A stretch of DNA of 64,000 nt. It comes from Roseimicrobium sp. ORNL1 (GTDB taxonomy: Bacteria > Verrucomicrobiota > Verrucomicrobiia > Verrucomicrobiales > Verrucomicrobiaceae). Shown piece after piece: positions 22,437 to 31,215 of this stretch (within the stretch, counting starts at the first letter, position 1; every line of letters begins with the position of its first letter). The notes beneath the pieces were generated by a model. The model was given only the letters and a program-made list of their open reading frames with translations, was not told where the DNA came from and did no database searches. A program made the position numbers and the translations under genes. The stretch covers positions 7,192,001 through 7,256,000 of the forward strand of contig NZ_CP049143.1 in the NCBI RefSeq assembly GCF_011044495.1, in the 5' to 3' direction.

Positions 22437-23390
22437 ATGCCCTTTCGCCGGTTCGCCCTCTTGCTCTGCCCCGCCCTCGTCCTTGCGATGCTGGCGCCTG
22501 TTTCGTGTAGCAAGGAGACGGAGAAATCGCCACCGAAGGGCCCGTCGAGTGTCTGGCGCGTCGAGAAAAACGGGAACCACATCTACATCGGTGGCACCAT
22601 CCACCTGCTGCGTGAGCAGGACTATCCCCTGCCCATGGTGTTTGAGCAGGCCTATGCCGGCAGCTCCAAACTGATCTTCGAACTGCCGCCGGATGCGGAT
22701 GAAGACGGCGCCATCATGGTGCGCATGCGTGAGATGGGCGCCTTTGCTGAAGGCGATAACCTGGGCGTGCACGTGGGCCCTGAAACGCTCAAGAAAGTCC
22801 ACGCGTGGGCTGACAAGAGCGGCTACCCAAGAGCGGCGGTGGACAAGCTGCGTCCGTGGTATCTGGCGCTCACCATCGCCGCCACGGAATACAGCAAGAT
22901 GGGAGCAAATCCCACCTACGGGGTCGATGCCCAATTCGAGGAACGCGCCAAGAAAGACGGCAAACCCGGGGAAGGCCTGGAAACCATCGAGTTCCAGCTC
23001 AGCATCTTCTCAAACCTCAACGACGTGCTGCAGGAGGAACTGCTCCTGCAAACCTTCAGCGAAGCGCAGACCGCCTCCAAGGACTTCGAAGAACTCATCG
23101 CCGCATGGAAGTCCGGCGACATGCCAAAGCTGCAGGAATTCCTGTTTCGCGACGCAGACAAGTATCCCGAGCTGATGGAGGATTTCCTCTTCAAGCGGAA
23201 CAAGGCCTGGATCCCTCCCCTGATGAAGTATCTGGAAAAAGGCGAGACCGTCTTCGTGCTCGTGGGCGCCGGTCACTTGGGTGGCGAACAAGGCTTGCTT
23301 AGTCTCTTGAAGAAAGAAGGCTGCACCATCACCCAGCTCGGCGTGGGTGAAACGCCAACGAAGAAGGACAAGAAGTCGCGGAGCGAGTAG
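22437..23390 (+). CDS. TraB/GumN-family lipoprotein
   Basis: A 317-residue protein with a lipoprotein signal (FALLLCPALVLAMLAPVSC, Cys about residue 24). The TraB/GumN signature follows: GGTIHLL near residue 52, a central YGVDAQFEERA and the C-terminal VGAGHLGGEQGLLSLL. The family (related to Tiki and erythromycin-esterase folds) has conserved His/Glu residues suggesting metallohydrolase activity, but bacterial function is not settled. The C-terminus is Lys-rich. Confidence 0.88.
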   Translation: MPFRRFALLLCPALVLAMLAPVSCSKETEKSPPKGPSSVWRVEKNGNHIYIGGTIHLLREQDYPLPMVFEQAYAGSSKLIFELPPDADEDGAIMVRMREMGAFAEGDNLGVHVGPETLKKVHAWADKSGYPRAAVDKLRPWYLALTIAATEYSKMGANPTYGVDAQFEERAKKDGKPGEGLETIEFQLSIFSNLNDVLQEELLLQTFSEAQTASKDFEELIAAWKSGDMPKLQEFLFRDADKYPELMEDFLFKRNKAWIPPLMKYLEKGETVFVLVGAGHLGGEQGLLSLLKKEGCTITQLGVGETPTKKDKKSRSE

Positions 23391-23732
23391 TGGCTCTTGG
23401 TCAGGAGCGATTGCCCGCGAGTGCATCGTCGAAATGAATCGCACTGGAGCCCCTGAGGCACCATTCGCTCTGAACGTTAGCGTTCCTCAATCCAAAATGG
23501 ACGGTAGGGATGCGCTCCTGCGCGTCCGTAGATCGCGGGCGGAGGTGGAGGGAGATGCCACGTGGCGAGGCCGTTTGGTGTCGCAGCTCCGCACCGCCTC
23601 CGCCCATCTAAAGCGGGACGCGCGGGAGCGCATCCCTACCGTCCCTTTTTTGAAGGGCGTTTGCCTTGAAGGACGTAGTTCGTGGAACTGCTTCGTCGGG
23701 GCACTGTAGGTGACCCATTTCACGCACAACTG
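23391..23732. other. intergenic region without gene, holding a long inverted repeat
   Basis: The gap between the convergent TraB-like and cytochrome c genes. No credible coding frame is present. Its content is the inverted-repeat element at 23499-23644 and the cytochrome terminator at 23733-23764, listed separately. Confidence 0.6.
23499..23644. repeat. REP-doublet-like inverted repeat (29-nt arms, nested)
   Basis: Arms at 23499-23527 and 23616-23644 (29 nt, one mismatch) are separated by 88 nt, between convergent genes. Each arm folds by itself (stem GGATGCGC/GCGCGTCC, 4-nt loop, one G-T pair). The spacer continues the pairing with GGGCGGAGG (23537-23545) / CCTCCGCCC (23597-23605) and ends in the palindrome GCCACGTGGC (23557-23566). 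The whole 146 bp could form one long branched hairpin. Confidence 0.9.
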
Positions 23733-23764
23733 AAAAAGGGGTCGCGGAGTGCCTCCACGACCCC
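23733..23764 (-). terminator. intrinsic terminator of the cytochrome c gene
   Basis: On the minus strand a 12-bp stem (23764-23753 with 23749-23738, one mismatch) with a 3-nt loop is followed by five T (23737-23733). It lies 21 bp after the cytochrome gene stop. Confidence 0.85.
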
Positions 23765-23785
23765 TGACGAGGCGCGCCTCGCAAA

Positions 23786-24247
23786 CTACGCCGCCGGCTT
23801 CAGGCTGCGGAGATAGGCCACCACCGCCTCAGCCTCGTCGCGCTTGAGGCGGTAAGGCGGCATGGGAGGCAGCACCGGCACGCCGGAGGGACGTTTACCG
23901 GTCATCAGGAACTCAATTGCCTGCTCATCCGTGGGCAAGGTAGGCAGACCCGCAATCGCAGGAGCCGCCGGATTCCAGGGCATCTCCATCAAGGGTTTGA
24001 AACCCAGGGGAGAACCCTGCAGCCACTTGCCTTTGTCGAACTCACCGCTGGGAAGCCGGGCGGAATGGCAATCGGCACACATGGCAATGTTCTCCACGAG
24101 GTGCTTGCCACGCTCCACCTTGGATTCCTGGGAAGAATCGCCTGTGGCAACGGAGGAGCCGGCGGCTCGTTCACACTGGGTGGTCACGACGGTGGCTGCG
24201 GCCAGGGCTGCAAGACTGAGGGTGAGGGGAAGGGTGAGTTTCTTCAT
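23786..24247 (-). CDS. exported monohaem cytochrome c
   Basis: A 153-residue protein with a signal peptide (MKKLTLPLTLSLAALAAATVV) and one haem-binding CADCH motif at about residue 55, with a possible distal Met in PPMPPY near residue 130. It resembles class-I cytochromes c in which a short N-terminal helix (ERGKHLVENIAMCADCH) precedes the haem site and the domain ends with AVVAYLRSL. It would carry electrons in the periplasm; the redox partner is unknown. ATG 24247 is chosen because it opens the signal peptide. Cys34 (TTQC) does not form a good lipobox. Confidence 0.9.
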   Translation of the reverse strand: MKKLTLPLTLSLAALAAATVVTTQCERAAGSSVATGDSSQESKVERGKHLVENIAMCADCHSARLPSGEFDKGKWLQGSPLGFKPLMEMPWNPAAPAIAGLPTLPTDEQAIEFLMTGKRPSGVPVLPPMPPYRLKRDEAEAVVAYLRSLKPAA

Positions 24248-24612
24248 TTCTAAGCGTTGGATGTGCTGCCTCCGCAAATGCTCCGCCCTCGCGCCTTGGT
24301 GAGGGGAGCGAAAGCTGGATGACGTGCGGATTCAAACATTGCATGTGGCAACGTTTGCGTACGTGACAGAAAAAATCGCCCCCACCCGCGGAGCAAAAAC
24401 CTCCCTCCCAAACGGTGCTTTTGTGACCGGGTTCCCTGCACCTGTGCTGCGGGCGACCTTTCCTGAAAGGCCACCCTGCTGGGGCGCGATTTGTTTTCCC
24501 GCCTTGGCGACCGGCTCTTCTGCTGATCTTCATTGACGCGGGGAAGGTCATTTTCCATCATCAGACCCCTCACAAATCCGTCCGTAAGTCAGTTTCCCCA
24601 ACCGCCGTCCAC
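24248..24612. promoter_or_regulatory. divergent cytochrome c/acs leader region
   Basis: A 365-bp gap without a coding frame. Towards acs there is a 6-bp hairpin CCTTTC-CT-GAAAGG (24457-24470) inside a longer region of imperfect pairing (AAAATCGCCCC near 24370 with GGGGCGCGATTTGTTTT near 24482). It may form a structured 5' leader of acs. I recognise no known riboswitch. Confidence 0.5.
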
Positions 24613-26574
24613 ATGAGCTCCGACTTCAAGTCCGTCCTGCACGAAACCCGCGTGTTCCCCCCGTCCGAGGAATTCAAGGCCAAGGCACGCATCAGCAGCA
24701 TGGAGGAGTACAAGAAGCTGCACGCCGAATCCCTGGACTCCCCCGAGACCTTCTGGGGCCGTGAAGCGGGTGAACTCAAGTGGCAGCAGCCCTGGACCCA
24801 GCTCCTGGACTGGAAGCCGCCTTTTGCGAAGTGGTTCGTGGGTGCCAAGGTGAACGTCGCGGAAAACTGCGTGGACCGCCACGTGGAAGCCGGACGCGGT
24901 GACAAGGTGGCCATCCTCTGGGAAGGCGAGCCGGGAGACACCCGCAGCATCACCTACAGCCAGCTCAAGGATGAGGTGTGCAAGTTTGCCAATGTGCTGA
25001 AGGCGCAGGGCATCAAGGCCCATGACCGCGTGCTCATCTACATGCCCATGGTCCCTGAGGCCGCCGTCGCCATGCTGGCGTGTGCGCGCATCGGTGCCGT
25101 GCACAGCGTGGTCTTCGGTGGCTTCAGCTCAGAGAGCATCAAGGACCGCCTGCACGACAGCGGCGCGATTGCCGTGGTGACGGCGGATGGCGGCTATCGC
25201 CGTGGCAAGGTGGTGCCTCTCAAGGCGAATGTGGACACCGCGCTGAGCAGCGGCGAGTCCAAGGTGCAGAAGGTCATTGTACTCAAGCGCACCGGCCAGG
25301 ACATTGCCATGCAGTCCGGCCGCGATGTGTGGTGGCACGCCGCCGAGGCAGAAGTCGATGCGAACTGCCCTGCCGAGGGCTTCGACTCCGAGCACCCGCT
25401 CTTCATCCTCTACACCAGCGGATCCACCGGCAAGCCAAAGGGCATCCTGCACACCAGCGGTGGTTACCTGGCAGGCACCTACCTCACCAGCAAGTACATC
25501 TTCGACATGCGTGATGACGATGTCTACTGGTGCACCGCCGACGTGGGCTGGATCACCGGTCACAGCTACATCGTGTACGGCCCGCTCGCGAATGGTGTGA
25601 CGGCCCTCATGTACGAAGGCGCTCCTGATACGCCGCACTTCGGCCGCTTCTGGGAAATCGTGGAGAAGTACAAGGTCACCATTCTCTACACCGCACCCAC
25701 CGCCATCCGCGCCTTCATCAAGTGGGGCGATGAGCATGTGACGAAGTATGACCTCAGCACCCTGCGCCTGCTCGGCAGCGTGGGTGAGCCCATCAATCCC
25801 GAAGCGTGGATGTGGTATCATCAAGTCATCGGCGGTGGTCGCTGCCCGATTGTGGACACCTGGTGGCAGACGGAAACCGGTGCCATCATGATCACCCCGC
25901 TCCCTGGCGTCACTCCCACGAAGCCCGGCACCGCCACGCTGCCCTTCTTCGGTGTCGATGCCGCGGTGCTCGATGACGACGGAAAGGAAGTGGGTCCGAA
26001 CGAAGGCGGCAAGCTCGTCATTCGCAAGCCCTGGCCCTCCATGCTGCGCACCATCTACGGTGACGCCGAGCGCTATGCCGACACCTACTGGGGCACCTAT
26101 CCCGGCATCTACCTCGCGGGGGACAGCTCCCGTCGTGATGAGGACGGCTATTTCTGGATCATGGGCCGTATTGACGACGTATTGAACGTCTCCGGTCACC
26201 GCCTCGGCACCGCCGAAGTGGAGAGCGCGCTCGTGAGCCACGCTTCCGTCGCGGAAGCCGCTGCCGTGGGTCGCCCTGACGAGATCAAGGGACAAGCCGT
26301 GGTGGTCTTCGTCACGCTGAAAGCTGGCGTGGAAGCGAATGACGGTCTCGCCAACGAACTCAAGAAGCATGTCGGCAATGTCATCGGCGCCATTGCGCGC
26401 CCGGATGATGTGCGCTTCGCCGCCGTGCTGCCCAAGACCCGCAGCGGTAAAATCATCCGTCGTCTCCTCAAGGAAGTCGCCGCTGGCGGCCAGGTGAAGG
26501 GTGACACCACCACCCTCGAAGACTTCGGCGCGGTCGCAGCGCTGATGCAGTCGCAGGGTAAAGACGAAGAGTAG
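24613..26574 (+). CDS. acs: acetyl-CoA synthetase (AMP-forming)
   Basis: A 653-residue enzyme converting acetate, ATP and CoA to acetyl-CoA. The N-terminal ACAS_N region carries the early motif [17 protein letters not shown]. Adenylation motifs are [17 protein letters not shown] (A3), WWQTETG and [20 protein letters not shown]. The C-terminal [10 protein letters not shown] contains Lys613, the position acetylated for regulation in other bacteria. Length matches the family (652 in E. coli). It probably allows growth on acetate released from polysaccharide fermentation (inference). Confidence 0.97.
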   Translation: MSSDFKSVLHETRVFPPSEEFKAKARISSMEEYKKLHAESLDSPETFWGREAGELKWQQPWTQLLDWKPPFAKWFVGAKVNVAENCVDRHVEAGRGDKVAILWEGEPGDTRSITYSQLKDEVCKFANVLKAQGIKAHDRVLIYMPMVPEAAVAMLACARIGAVHSVVFGGFSSESIKDRLHDSGAIAVVTADGGYRRGKVVPLKANVDTALSSGESKVQKVIVLKRTGQDIAMQSGRDVWWHAAEAEVDANCPAEGFDSEHPLFILYTSGSTGKPKGILHTSGGYLAGTYLTSKYIFDMRDDDVYWCTADVGWITGHSYIVYGPLANGVTALMYEGAPDTPHFGRFWEIVEKYKVTILYTAPTAIRAFIKWGDEHVTKYDLSTLRLLGSVGEPINPEAWMWYHQVIGGGRCPIVDTWWQTETGAIMITPLPGVTPTKPGTATLPFFGVDAAVLDDDGKEVGPNEGGKLVIRKPWPSMLRTIYGDAERYADTYWGTYPGIYLAGDSSRRDEDGYFWIMGRIDDVLNVSGHRLGTAEVESALVSHASVAEAAAVGRPDEIKGQAVVVFVTLKAGVEANDGLANELKKHVGNVIGAIARPDDVRFAAVLPKTRSGKIIRRLLKEVAAGGQVKGDTTTLEDFGAVAALMQSQGKDEE

Positions 26575-26595
26575 GCAATCCTTCCCAGCCACCCG

Positions 26596-27627
26596 ATGAA
26601 ATGGCCTGACATGAGACAGCAGATGGTGATGAGCTTTCTGCTGCTCATGGGGGTGGCGGGGATCACGGGCCGCGCCGTGTCACAAGAGCCCAACGGCTCA
26701 CCATCCGCGCACACCATCGCGTCTTTTCTGGCAGCCGATCTGCCTGACTTCCAGATCCAGAACCTGGATCTGGAAGCCGCTGTTGAAGCGCTTCGCACTG
26801 CAGTCACCAAACACACCTCATCCACCGCACCTGCCATTGGTGTGATACGGTATGATGGTAATCCGCCCACGGAGGCCAATCCGTGGCAGATGCGTGAGTC
26901 CATTTCGCTGGCTCTGGGAAAGTGTTCCGCGGCCGACGTGCTGCACTACCTGGCGGAAGGCACGGGGTTTGTCACCTACGCCGATAGGTGGCGGGTAGTG
27001 CTTTACGAGGTCCCGGTCTCGACGGCATCCAGGGCAGGAACACTTTCGCCCAACCTCAAAGGTACCATGAGCGTGCGGGAGTTCGCGAAGCTCAAGCTCC
27101 CCAAGTTCCGGTGCGAGAACGCGTCCGCACAAGAAGCTGTACGGATTCTGCGAGAAACTTCGGCGAAAGTCTCCGGGAAGCAGAGTCCTCCCGTGGTGGT
27201 GATCCGTTTCCGGAGGCCGGAGGCTCCGCCTGTTGTCGAGGCAGACAGGGCAACGCCCGTGAGCTTTGACTTAAAGGACCTGCCCGCCGTCGATGTCCTT
27301 CGTTACATCGGCGAACTATCCGGCTGCACGATCGAATTCCGCGATACCTGCATGGTGATCCGTGAGGTTGCCACGCTCTACCACCCCAAGCATCTCCGGC
27401 AATTCCAACTCACGGAACTCGAAGCCGTGTGGGGCAAGGCTGGCAGACCTGTCGAGGATTGGCTTGTGCAGAAACTCACCGACATTCCGGTGCTGGACAT
27501 CGGCTACAACGAGCGCACCGGTCAGGTGTTCATCGTGTGCCCACCGGAGTACATGGGTGCGATCTTGCGAGGCCCTGACAAAGGCGGCAGCAACAAAAGC
27601 AAAAAGCCCTTGGGAAAAGGCTCGTGA
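26596..27627 (+). CDS. secreted protein with duplicated STN/secretin-like domain
   Basis: A 343-residue exported protein, 21 bp after acs. A signal peptide (residues about 10-30) is followed by two copies of a module of about 90 residues (49-138 and 168-258). Each copy has the order LP-x-F (short strand), a helix EAAVEALR / EAVRILR, a strand VIRY / VIRF, an ISLALGKC / VSFDLKDLP turn, then a helix DVLHYLAE / DVLRYIGE and a final strand VVLYEV / MVIREV. This resembles the small alpha/beta STN (secretin/TonB N-terminal) fold. I infer protein-protein contacts in the periplasm. The C-terminal 80 residues are unrelated and end in a Lys/Ser-rich tail. Confidence 0.7.
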   Translation: MKWPDMRQQMVMSFLLLMGVAGITGRAVSQEPNGSPSAHTIASFLAADLPDFQIQNLDLEAAVEALRTAVTKHTSSTAPAIGVIRYDGNPPTEANPWQMRESISLALGKCSAADVLHYLAEGTGFVTYADRWRVVLYEVPVSTASRAGTLSPNLKGTMSVREFAKLKLPKFRCENASAQEAVRILRETSAKVSGKQSPPVVVIRFRRPEAPPVVEADRATPVSFDLKDLPAVDVLRYIGELSGCTIEFRDTCMVIREVATLYHPKHLRQFQLTELEAVWGKAGRPVEDWLVQKLTDIPVLDIGYNERTGQVFIVCPPEYMGAILRGPDKGGSNKSKKPLGKGS

Positions 27628-27646
27628 GTCGACTTCCCCGGAAGCT

Positions 27647-27676
27647 CGCCGGTAAGATATCGAAGCACTACCGGCG
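27647..27676. terminator. possible bidirectional hairpin between convergent genes
   Basis: An 8-bp stem CGCCGGTA (27647-27654) / TACCGGCG (27669-27676) with a 14-nt loop lies between the ends of the STN-like gene (27627) and the glycosyltransferase gene (27683). There is no T tract on either strand. Confidence 0.5.
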
Positions 27677-27682
27677 TGCATG

Positions 27683-28609
27683 TCACCCCCGGATCGGCAC
27701 GGGAGGCAGAAACGCCAGAACTTCCTCCAACGGCTTCGGCCCCGTCTTCTTCATCGCACGCTGCACACGGTAGACAGACATGGCAACAGCCTGCCGAGCG
27801 CATTTTCCCCGGAGGATGGCACTCCAACCCGCCAGCATGCCACGCGCGTGATTGGGCCAGCGTTTACCTGCCCCGGCGGTGGCCCGCAGGCCGTTCCAGG
27901 TCGTGGCCAGCAGATGCACCAGCAGCCAGCGCGTGGGCACGTTATGCCATGCAAAGCAAAGATCATTGCGCCTGCCGTAGAAGTCGGCTCTGGCGCCCAC
28001 TCGAAATGCAGACTCCAGATGATGCATCGCATCTGCGGATCCGGCGCGAGTGATCCAGCCGCGCTCCGCCAGCCTCAGGCAGAGTTCACCCTCCTCGCCC
28101 ATGTAAAAGAACTCCTCGCGATATCCACCCACCTCCAAGAATGCGCTGCGAAGCACGGCGTGAGCACAGCCTACGAACGCATGGATGGCCCATATTCCGG
28201 TCCGCTCTGGCGCTGATTGCAGGACTTCCGGACCGATGTTTACATTAACGTAGGGGATGCCGACAGCGCCGATGCTTGGATGGTTGAACTCCTTCAGCGT
28301 TTGCTCGACGGTGTGTGGCGAGACAAAAACGCAGTCGTCGTCCGGGCAGAATACGATCTCACAACGCGCCATTTCCACGCCCCGATTGCGTTGGAAGGTT
28401 GGGCCGCGATTCGTCGCGAGCCGGTGATAGGCGACGTCTGGAAACTCCCCAGTTACCATGGCGTCGGTTCCATCCGTGGAGCCGTCATCCATCACGAGAA
28501 TTTCCACGGGGACGGATTGTACCCGTGCCGATTGCAAAACCTGGCGCAACTCCTCTCGTCGATTCCTCGTCGCGATGACGATGGTTGCGGCGGGCTTTGA
28601 GGAGTTCAT
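27683..28609 (-). CDS. family 2 glycosyltransferase
   Basis: A 308-residue GT-A fold enzyme: nucleotide-binding start TIVIATRNRREELRQ, DDGSTDGTD near residue 42, the metal-binding DxD-like CPDDDCVF (about 88-95) and an acceptor/catalytic region GGYREEFFYMGEEGELCLRL. The last 80 residues include a partly hydrophobic helix (WLLVHLLATTWNGLRA) for membrane association. Donor and acceptor are unknown. It stands alone, not in a polysaccharide cluster. Confidence 0.9.
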   Translation of the reverse strand: MNSSKPAATIVIATRNRREELRQVLQSARVQSVPVEILVMDDGSTDGTDAMVTGEFPDVAYHRLATNRGPTFQRNRGVEMARCEIVFCPDDDCVFVSPHTVEQTLKEFNHPSIGAVGIPYVNVNIGPEVLQSAPERTGIWAIHAFVGCAHAVLRSAFLEVGGYREEFFYMGEEGELCLRLAERGWITRAGSADAMHHLESAFRVGARADFYGRRNDLCFAWHNVPTRWLLVHLLATTWNGLRATAGAGKRWPNHARGMLAGWSAILRGKCARQAVAMSVYRVQRAMKKTGPKPLEEVLAFLPPVPIRG

Positions 28610-28786
28610 CGAACGTCAGGACAATTAAGCAAAAATCCGGAACCGAATCTTAGCCAAAGTCGCGCACCTCTCCATGCAAAAGTATTGTGACTAAATGGGA
28701 AGTGCACTTGGGCGCACGCACGAGTAATGGTCCCCTTCTGGTCGGGAACCACGACGACGTAGTCGGCGGACTACTTTCCCGCTTTC

Positions 28787-29902
28787 TTAGACGTTGAAGC
28801 GCCACTCGACGACGTCGCCGTCCTTCATGACGTACTCCTTGCCTTCGATGCGGAGCTTGCCCTTCTCGCGGCACTTGGCGTAGGAGCCCAGTTCGGCGAG
28901 GTCGTGGAAGGCCACGATTTCCGCGGCGATGAAGCCACGCTCGAAGTCGCTGTGAATCACCCCAGCCGCCTGCGGGGCCTTCATGCCTCTGGTAATGGTC
29001 CAGGCGCGCGTTTCCTTCTCACCGGTGGTGAGGTAGGTCTGCAGGCCGAGCAATTCGAAGGCGCCCTTGATGAGGCGGGAGACGCCGCTGTCCTTCACAC
29101 CGAGGTCGGCGAGATAGGCGGTGGCTTCTTCGCCCGTGAGATCGATGAGTTCACTCTCGATGGCGGCACTCACCACCACGGCGGAGGCGGCGTGCGCATG
29201 GCTCACGTATTCGCGCACCTTGCTCACCATGGGATGCTTGTCCGGCTCATTGCTGGCCGCGGCGAGTTCGTCTTCAGAGACGTTGCAAGCGTAGATCACC
29301 GGCTTGCCGCTCAGCAGGAAGAAGCTTCTCAGCAGCTTCGCCTCATCGTCCGAGCACTCGAGCGTCACGGCGGGCTTCAGGGCGTCGAAGTGCGGCAGCA
29401 AACGTTCACACAAGGCCAGCTCGGCCTGCGCTTCCTTGTTTCCGCGCTTGGCTTCCTTTTCCACGCGGCCCTTGCGCTTGGTGATGCTCTCCATGTCCGC
29501 GAGGATGAGCTCGGTGTTGATGACCTCAATGTCGCGCACCGGGTCCACACTGCCGTCCACATGGTGGATGTCGGAGCTCTCGAAGCAGCGCACCACGTGC
29601 ACCACGGCGTCCACCTCACGGATGTGGCTCAGGAACTGGTTCCCCAGGCCCTCGCCCTTGCTGGCGCCCTTCACAAGGCCCGCAATGTCCAGAAACTCAA
29701 TGGCTGCCGGGATGAGCTTCTGCGAGCCGCTGATCTTGCTCAGGACTTCGAGACGCTCGTCCGGCACGATGACGACACCCTGGTTGGGCTCGATGGTGCA
29801 AAAGGGATAGTTCGCCGACTCCGCCTTCCTCGTGCGCGTGACCGCGTTGAAGAGCGTGGATTTTCCGACGTTGGGGAGACCGACAATGCCTGCGCGTAAC
29901 AT
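28787..29902 (-). CDS. ychF: ribosome-binding ATPase YchF
   Basis: A 371-residue Obg-family P-loop NTPase: G1 GLPNVGKST, the G3 region LDIAGLVKGASKGEGLGNQFL, the NxxE element YACNVSED in place of NKxD (which explains ATP rather than GTP preference in this family) and a C-terminal TGS domain ending VMKDGDVVEWRFNV. It binds ribosomes and is linked to translation and oxidative stress. Length is standard (363 in E. coli). A 177-bp gap without a gene lies on its 3' side. Confidence 0.97.
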   Translation of the reverse strand: MLRAGIVGLPNVGKSTLFNAVTRTRKAESANYPFCTIEPNQGVVIVPDERLEVLSKISGSQKLIPAAIEFLDIAGLVKGASKGEGLGNQFLSHIREVDAVVHVVRCFESSDIHHVDGSVDPVRDIEVINTELILADMESITKRKGRVEKEAKRGNKEAQAELALCERLLPHFDALKPAVTLECSDDEAKLLRSFFLLSGKPVIYACNVSEDELAAASNEPDKHPMVSKVREYVSHAHAASAVVVSAAIESELIDLTGEEATAYLADLGVKDSGVSRLIKGAFELLGLQTYLTTGEKETRAWTITRGMKAPQAAGVIHSDFERGFIAAEIVAFHDLAELGSYAKCREKGKLRIEGKEYVMKDGDVVEWRFNV

Positions 29903-30015
29903 GGGGCGCGGAGCTTACCGAGAAGCGGGCGGGGTGCGAGGGGAAAATGAGTCACACATGCCCGGCATTGACACTTGCGCCATGCCTCTGCCTATTGGCC
30001 CAAATCTGGCTACCC

Positions 30016-30645
30016 ATGGGCGACCTCCCGAGCATCCCAGCACTGATCCAGCGAACGAAGGCCCTGGCGGCACTTGACCTCATCATGTCCCCGGAGTGGG
30101 CATTCCGTTACTTTTCCTTCAACTGCCAATGGGCCGATGGCGAGCAGATGGCCAGCATGCGGGACGGGTCCGGTGACGACTGGTTTATGGTCTTCCACAA
30201 GGATGGGTGGGGTGGACTCAAGGGACTGACCCATGAGTCCCACGCCTGGAGCGAGGGAGGCGGGGAACTTTCGGCTGCCCTGCAGTCCGTCATTCCCTCC
30301 GCGCTCAGCACCTTTGCCACGGAGCCCGCGTTTAGTTGGAACCAGACCAGCTTTGCGTACTTCCATGAGGCCTCCGCGAAGAAGTGGACCCGCGCCAATG
30401 ATCTCACGCCATTTGCCGAACTGGATCCCGCTGAAGGCGATGTGATTTCTGTCTTTGACGTCGGGCCGGAAGCCTACGTCACCTTTGCGAAGGACTACTA
30501 CGAAGTCGAGATACCCCTGAAGACGGTCACCAAGATTTACAACCTCGCGCCCATTACCAAGGACATCGTGAAGTCCCTGAATCCAGCAGTGTCGCTGAAG
30601 GACATTGAAACCGAACTCCGCGAGGGCATCGGCTACCCCGCCTGA
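30016..30645 (+). CDS. conserved-looking hypothetical protein
   Basis: A 209-residue protein of unknown function. ATG 30016 is preferred to the in-frame ATG 29947, because the upstream 23 residues are Cys-rich and atypical. It has Trp-rich motifs (SPEWAFRYFSFNCQW, MRDGSGDDWFMVFHKDGWGG, GLTHESHAW) and acidic patches. No membrane segment is present. The MRDGSGDxW block is reminiscent of small immunity-like or SMI1-like proteins, but I cannot assign it. Confidence 0.7.
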   Translation: MGDLPSIPALIQRTKALAALDLIMSPEWAFRYFSFNCQWADGEQMASMRDGSGDDWFMVFHKDGWGGLKGLTHESHAWSEGGGELSAALQSVIPSALSTFATEPAFSWNQTSFAYFHEASAKKWTRANDLTPFAELDPAEGDVISVFDVGPEAYVTFAKDYYEVEIPLKTVTKIYNLAPITKDIVKSLNPAVSLKDIETELREGIGYPA

Positions 30646-30728
30646 CAGCAACCGTTTTGTCACGCACGGCAGCCCCGCCCTTGGGAAACCGCCTTGCGTC
30701 GCCTCGCCGGGACTCGTACCATGGCCCT

Positions 30729-31070
30729 ATGGGCGAGCTCTACGACGACAGCGTTTTCAAGAAGCGTGAAGAGGCCATGCAGAAGCAGGCCAAAAGCCAG
30801 AACCTCCTCTTCATCGGCGTCATCATCCTCATCGCGCTCGTGGCGTGCGGCGCCTTCGTCTGGAAGATGAAGTTCAGCCCCGAGAACCGCATCATCAATA
30901 TCAACAAGGCCTCCGTGGAAGAGCTGCAATACCTTCCGGGAGTCGGCCCCGCCGTGGCCAAGGACATTGTGAAAGGCCGCCCCTACAAGACTCCCGAGGA
31001 CCTCAAGAACGTAAAAGGCATCGGTGACAAGACCTACGAAAAGATGGCTCCTCGCGTGAAGGTGGACTAA
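30729..31070 (+). CDS. ComEA-like helix-hairpin-helix membrane protein
   Basis: A 113-residue protein: a short cytoplasmic N-terminus, one membrane segment (about residues 28-48, LLFIGVIILIALVACGAFVW), then a ComEA-type helix-hairpin-helix domain (ININKASVEELQYLPGVGPA, VKGIGDKTYEKMAPRVKVD). ComEA proteins bind double-stranded DNA in the periplasm during natural transformation. Alone, without comEC nearby, the role is open. The INKAS start and paired GVG/GIG hairpins are intact. Confidence 0.88.
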   Translation: MGELYDDSVFKKREEAMQKQAKSQNLLFIGVIILIALVACGAFVWKMKFSPENRIININKASVEELQYLPGVGPAVAKDIVKGRPYKTPEDLKNVKGIGDKTYEKMAPRVKVD

Positions 31071-31105
31071 GCGCTGGAACTCACCCAGCGCCCGAAGTTC
31101 ATCCC

Positions 31106-31210
31106 ACCGTCCTACCGCTCACCGTCGCACCGCTTACCGTCCTACCGCTCACCGTCGCACCGCTTACCGTCCTACCGCTCACCGTCGCACCGCTCACCGT
31201 CGCACCGCTT
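31106..31210. repeat. tandem array of seven 15-bp units
   Basis: Seven contiguous copies of a 15-bp unit fill the gap between the convergent ComEA-like and GX3-lipoprotein genes. Two forms alternate: ACCGTCCTACCGCTC and ACCGTCGCACCGCTT. The order is a-b-a-b-a-b'-b, with b' ending in C. The array stops at ACCGG, 6 bp before the next gene's stop. There are no spacers of unique sequence, so it is not a CRISPR array. Confidence 0.95.
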
Positions 31211-31215
31211 ACCGG

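Noticed and set aside
31106-31210. CRISPR array
   Set aside because: Units are contiguous 15-mers without spacers, and no cas gene is near.
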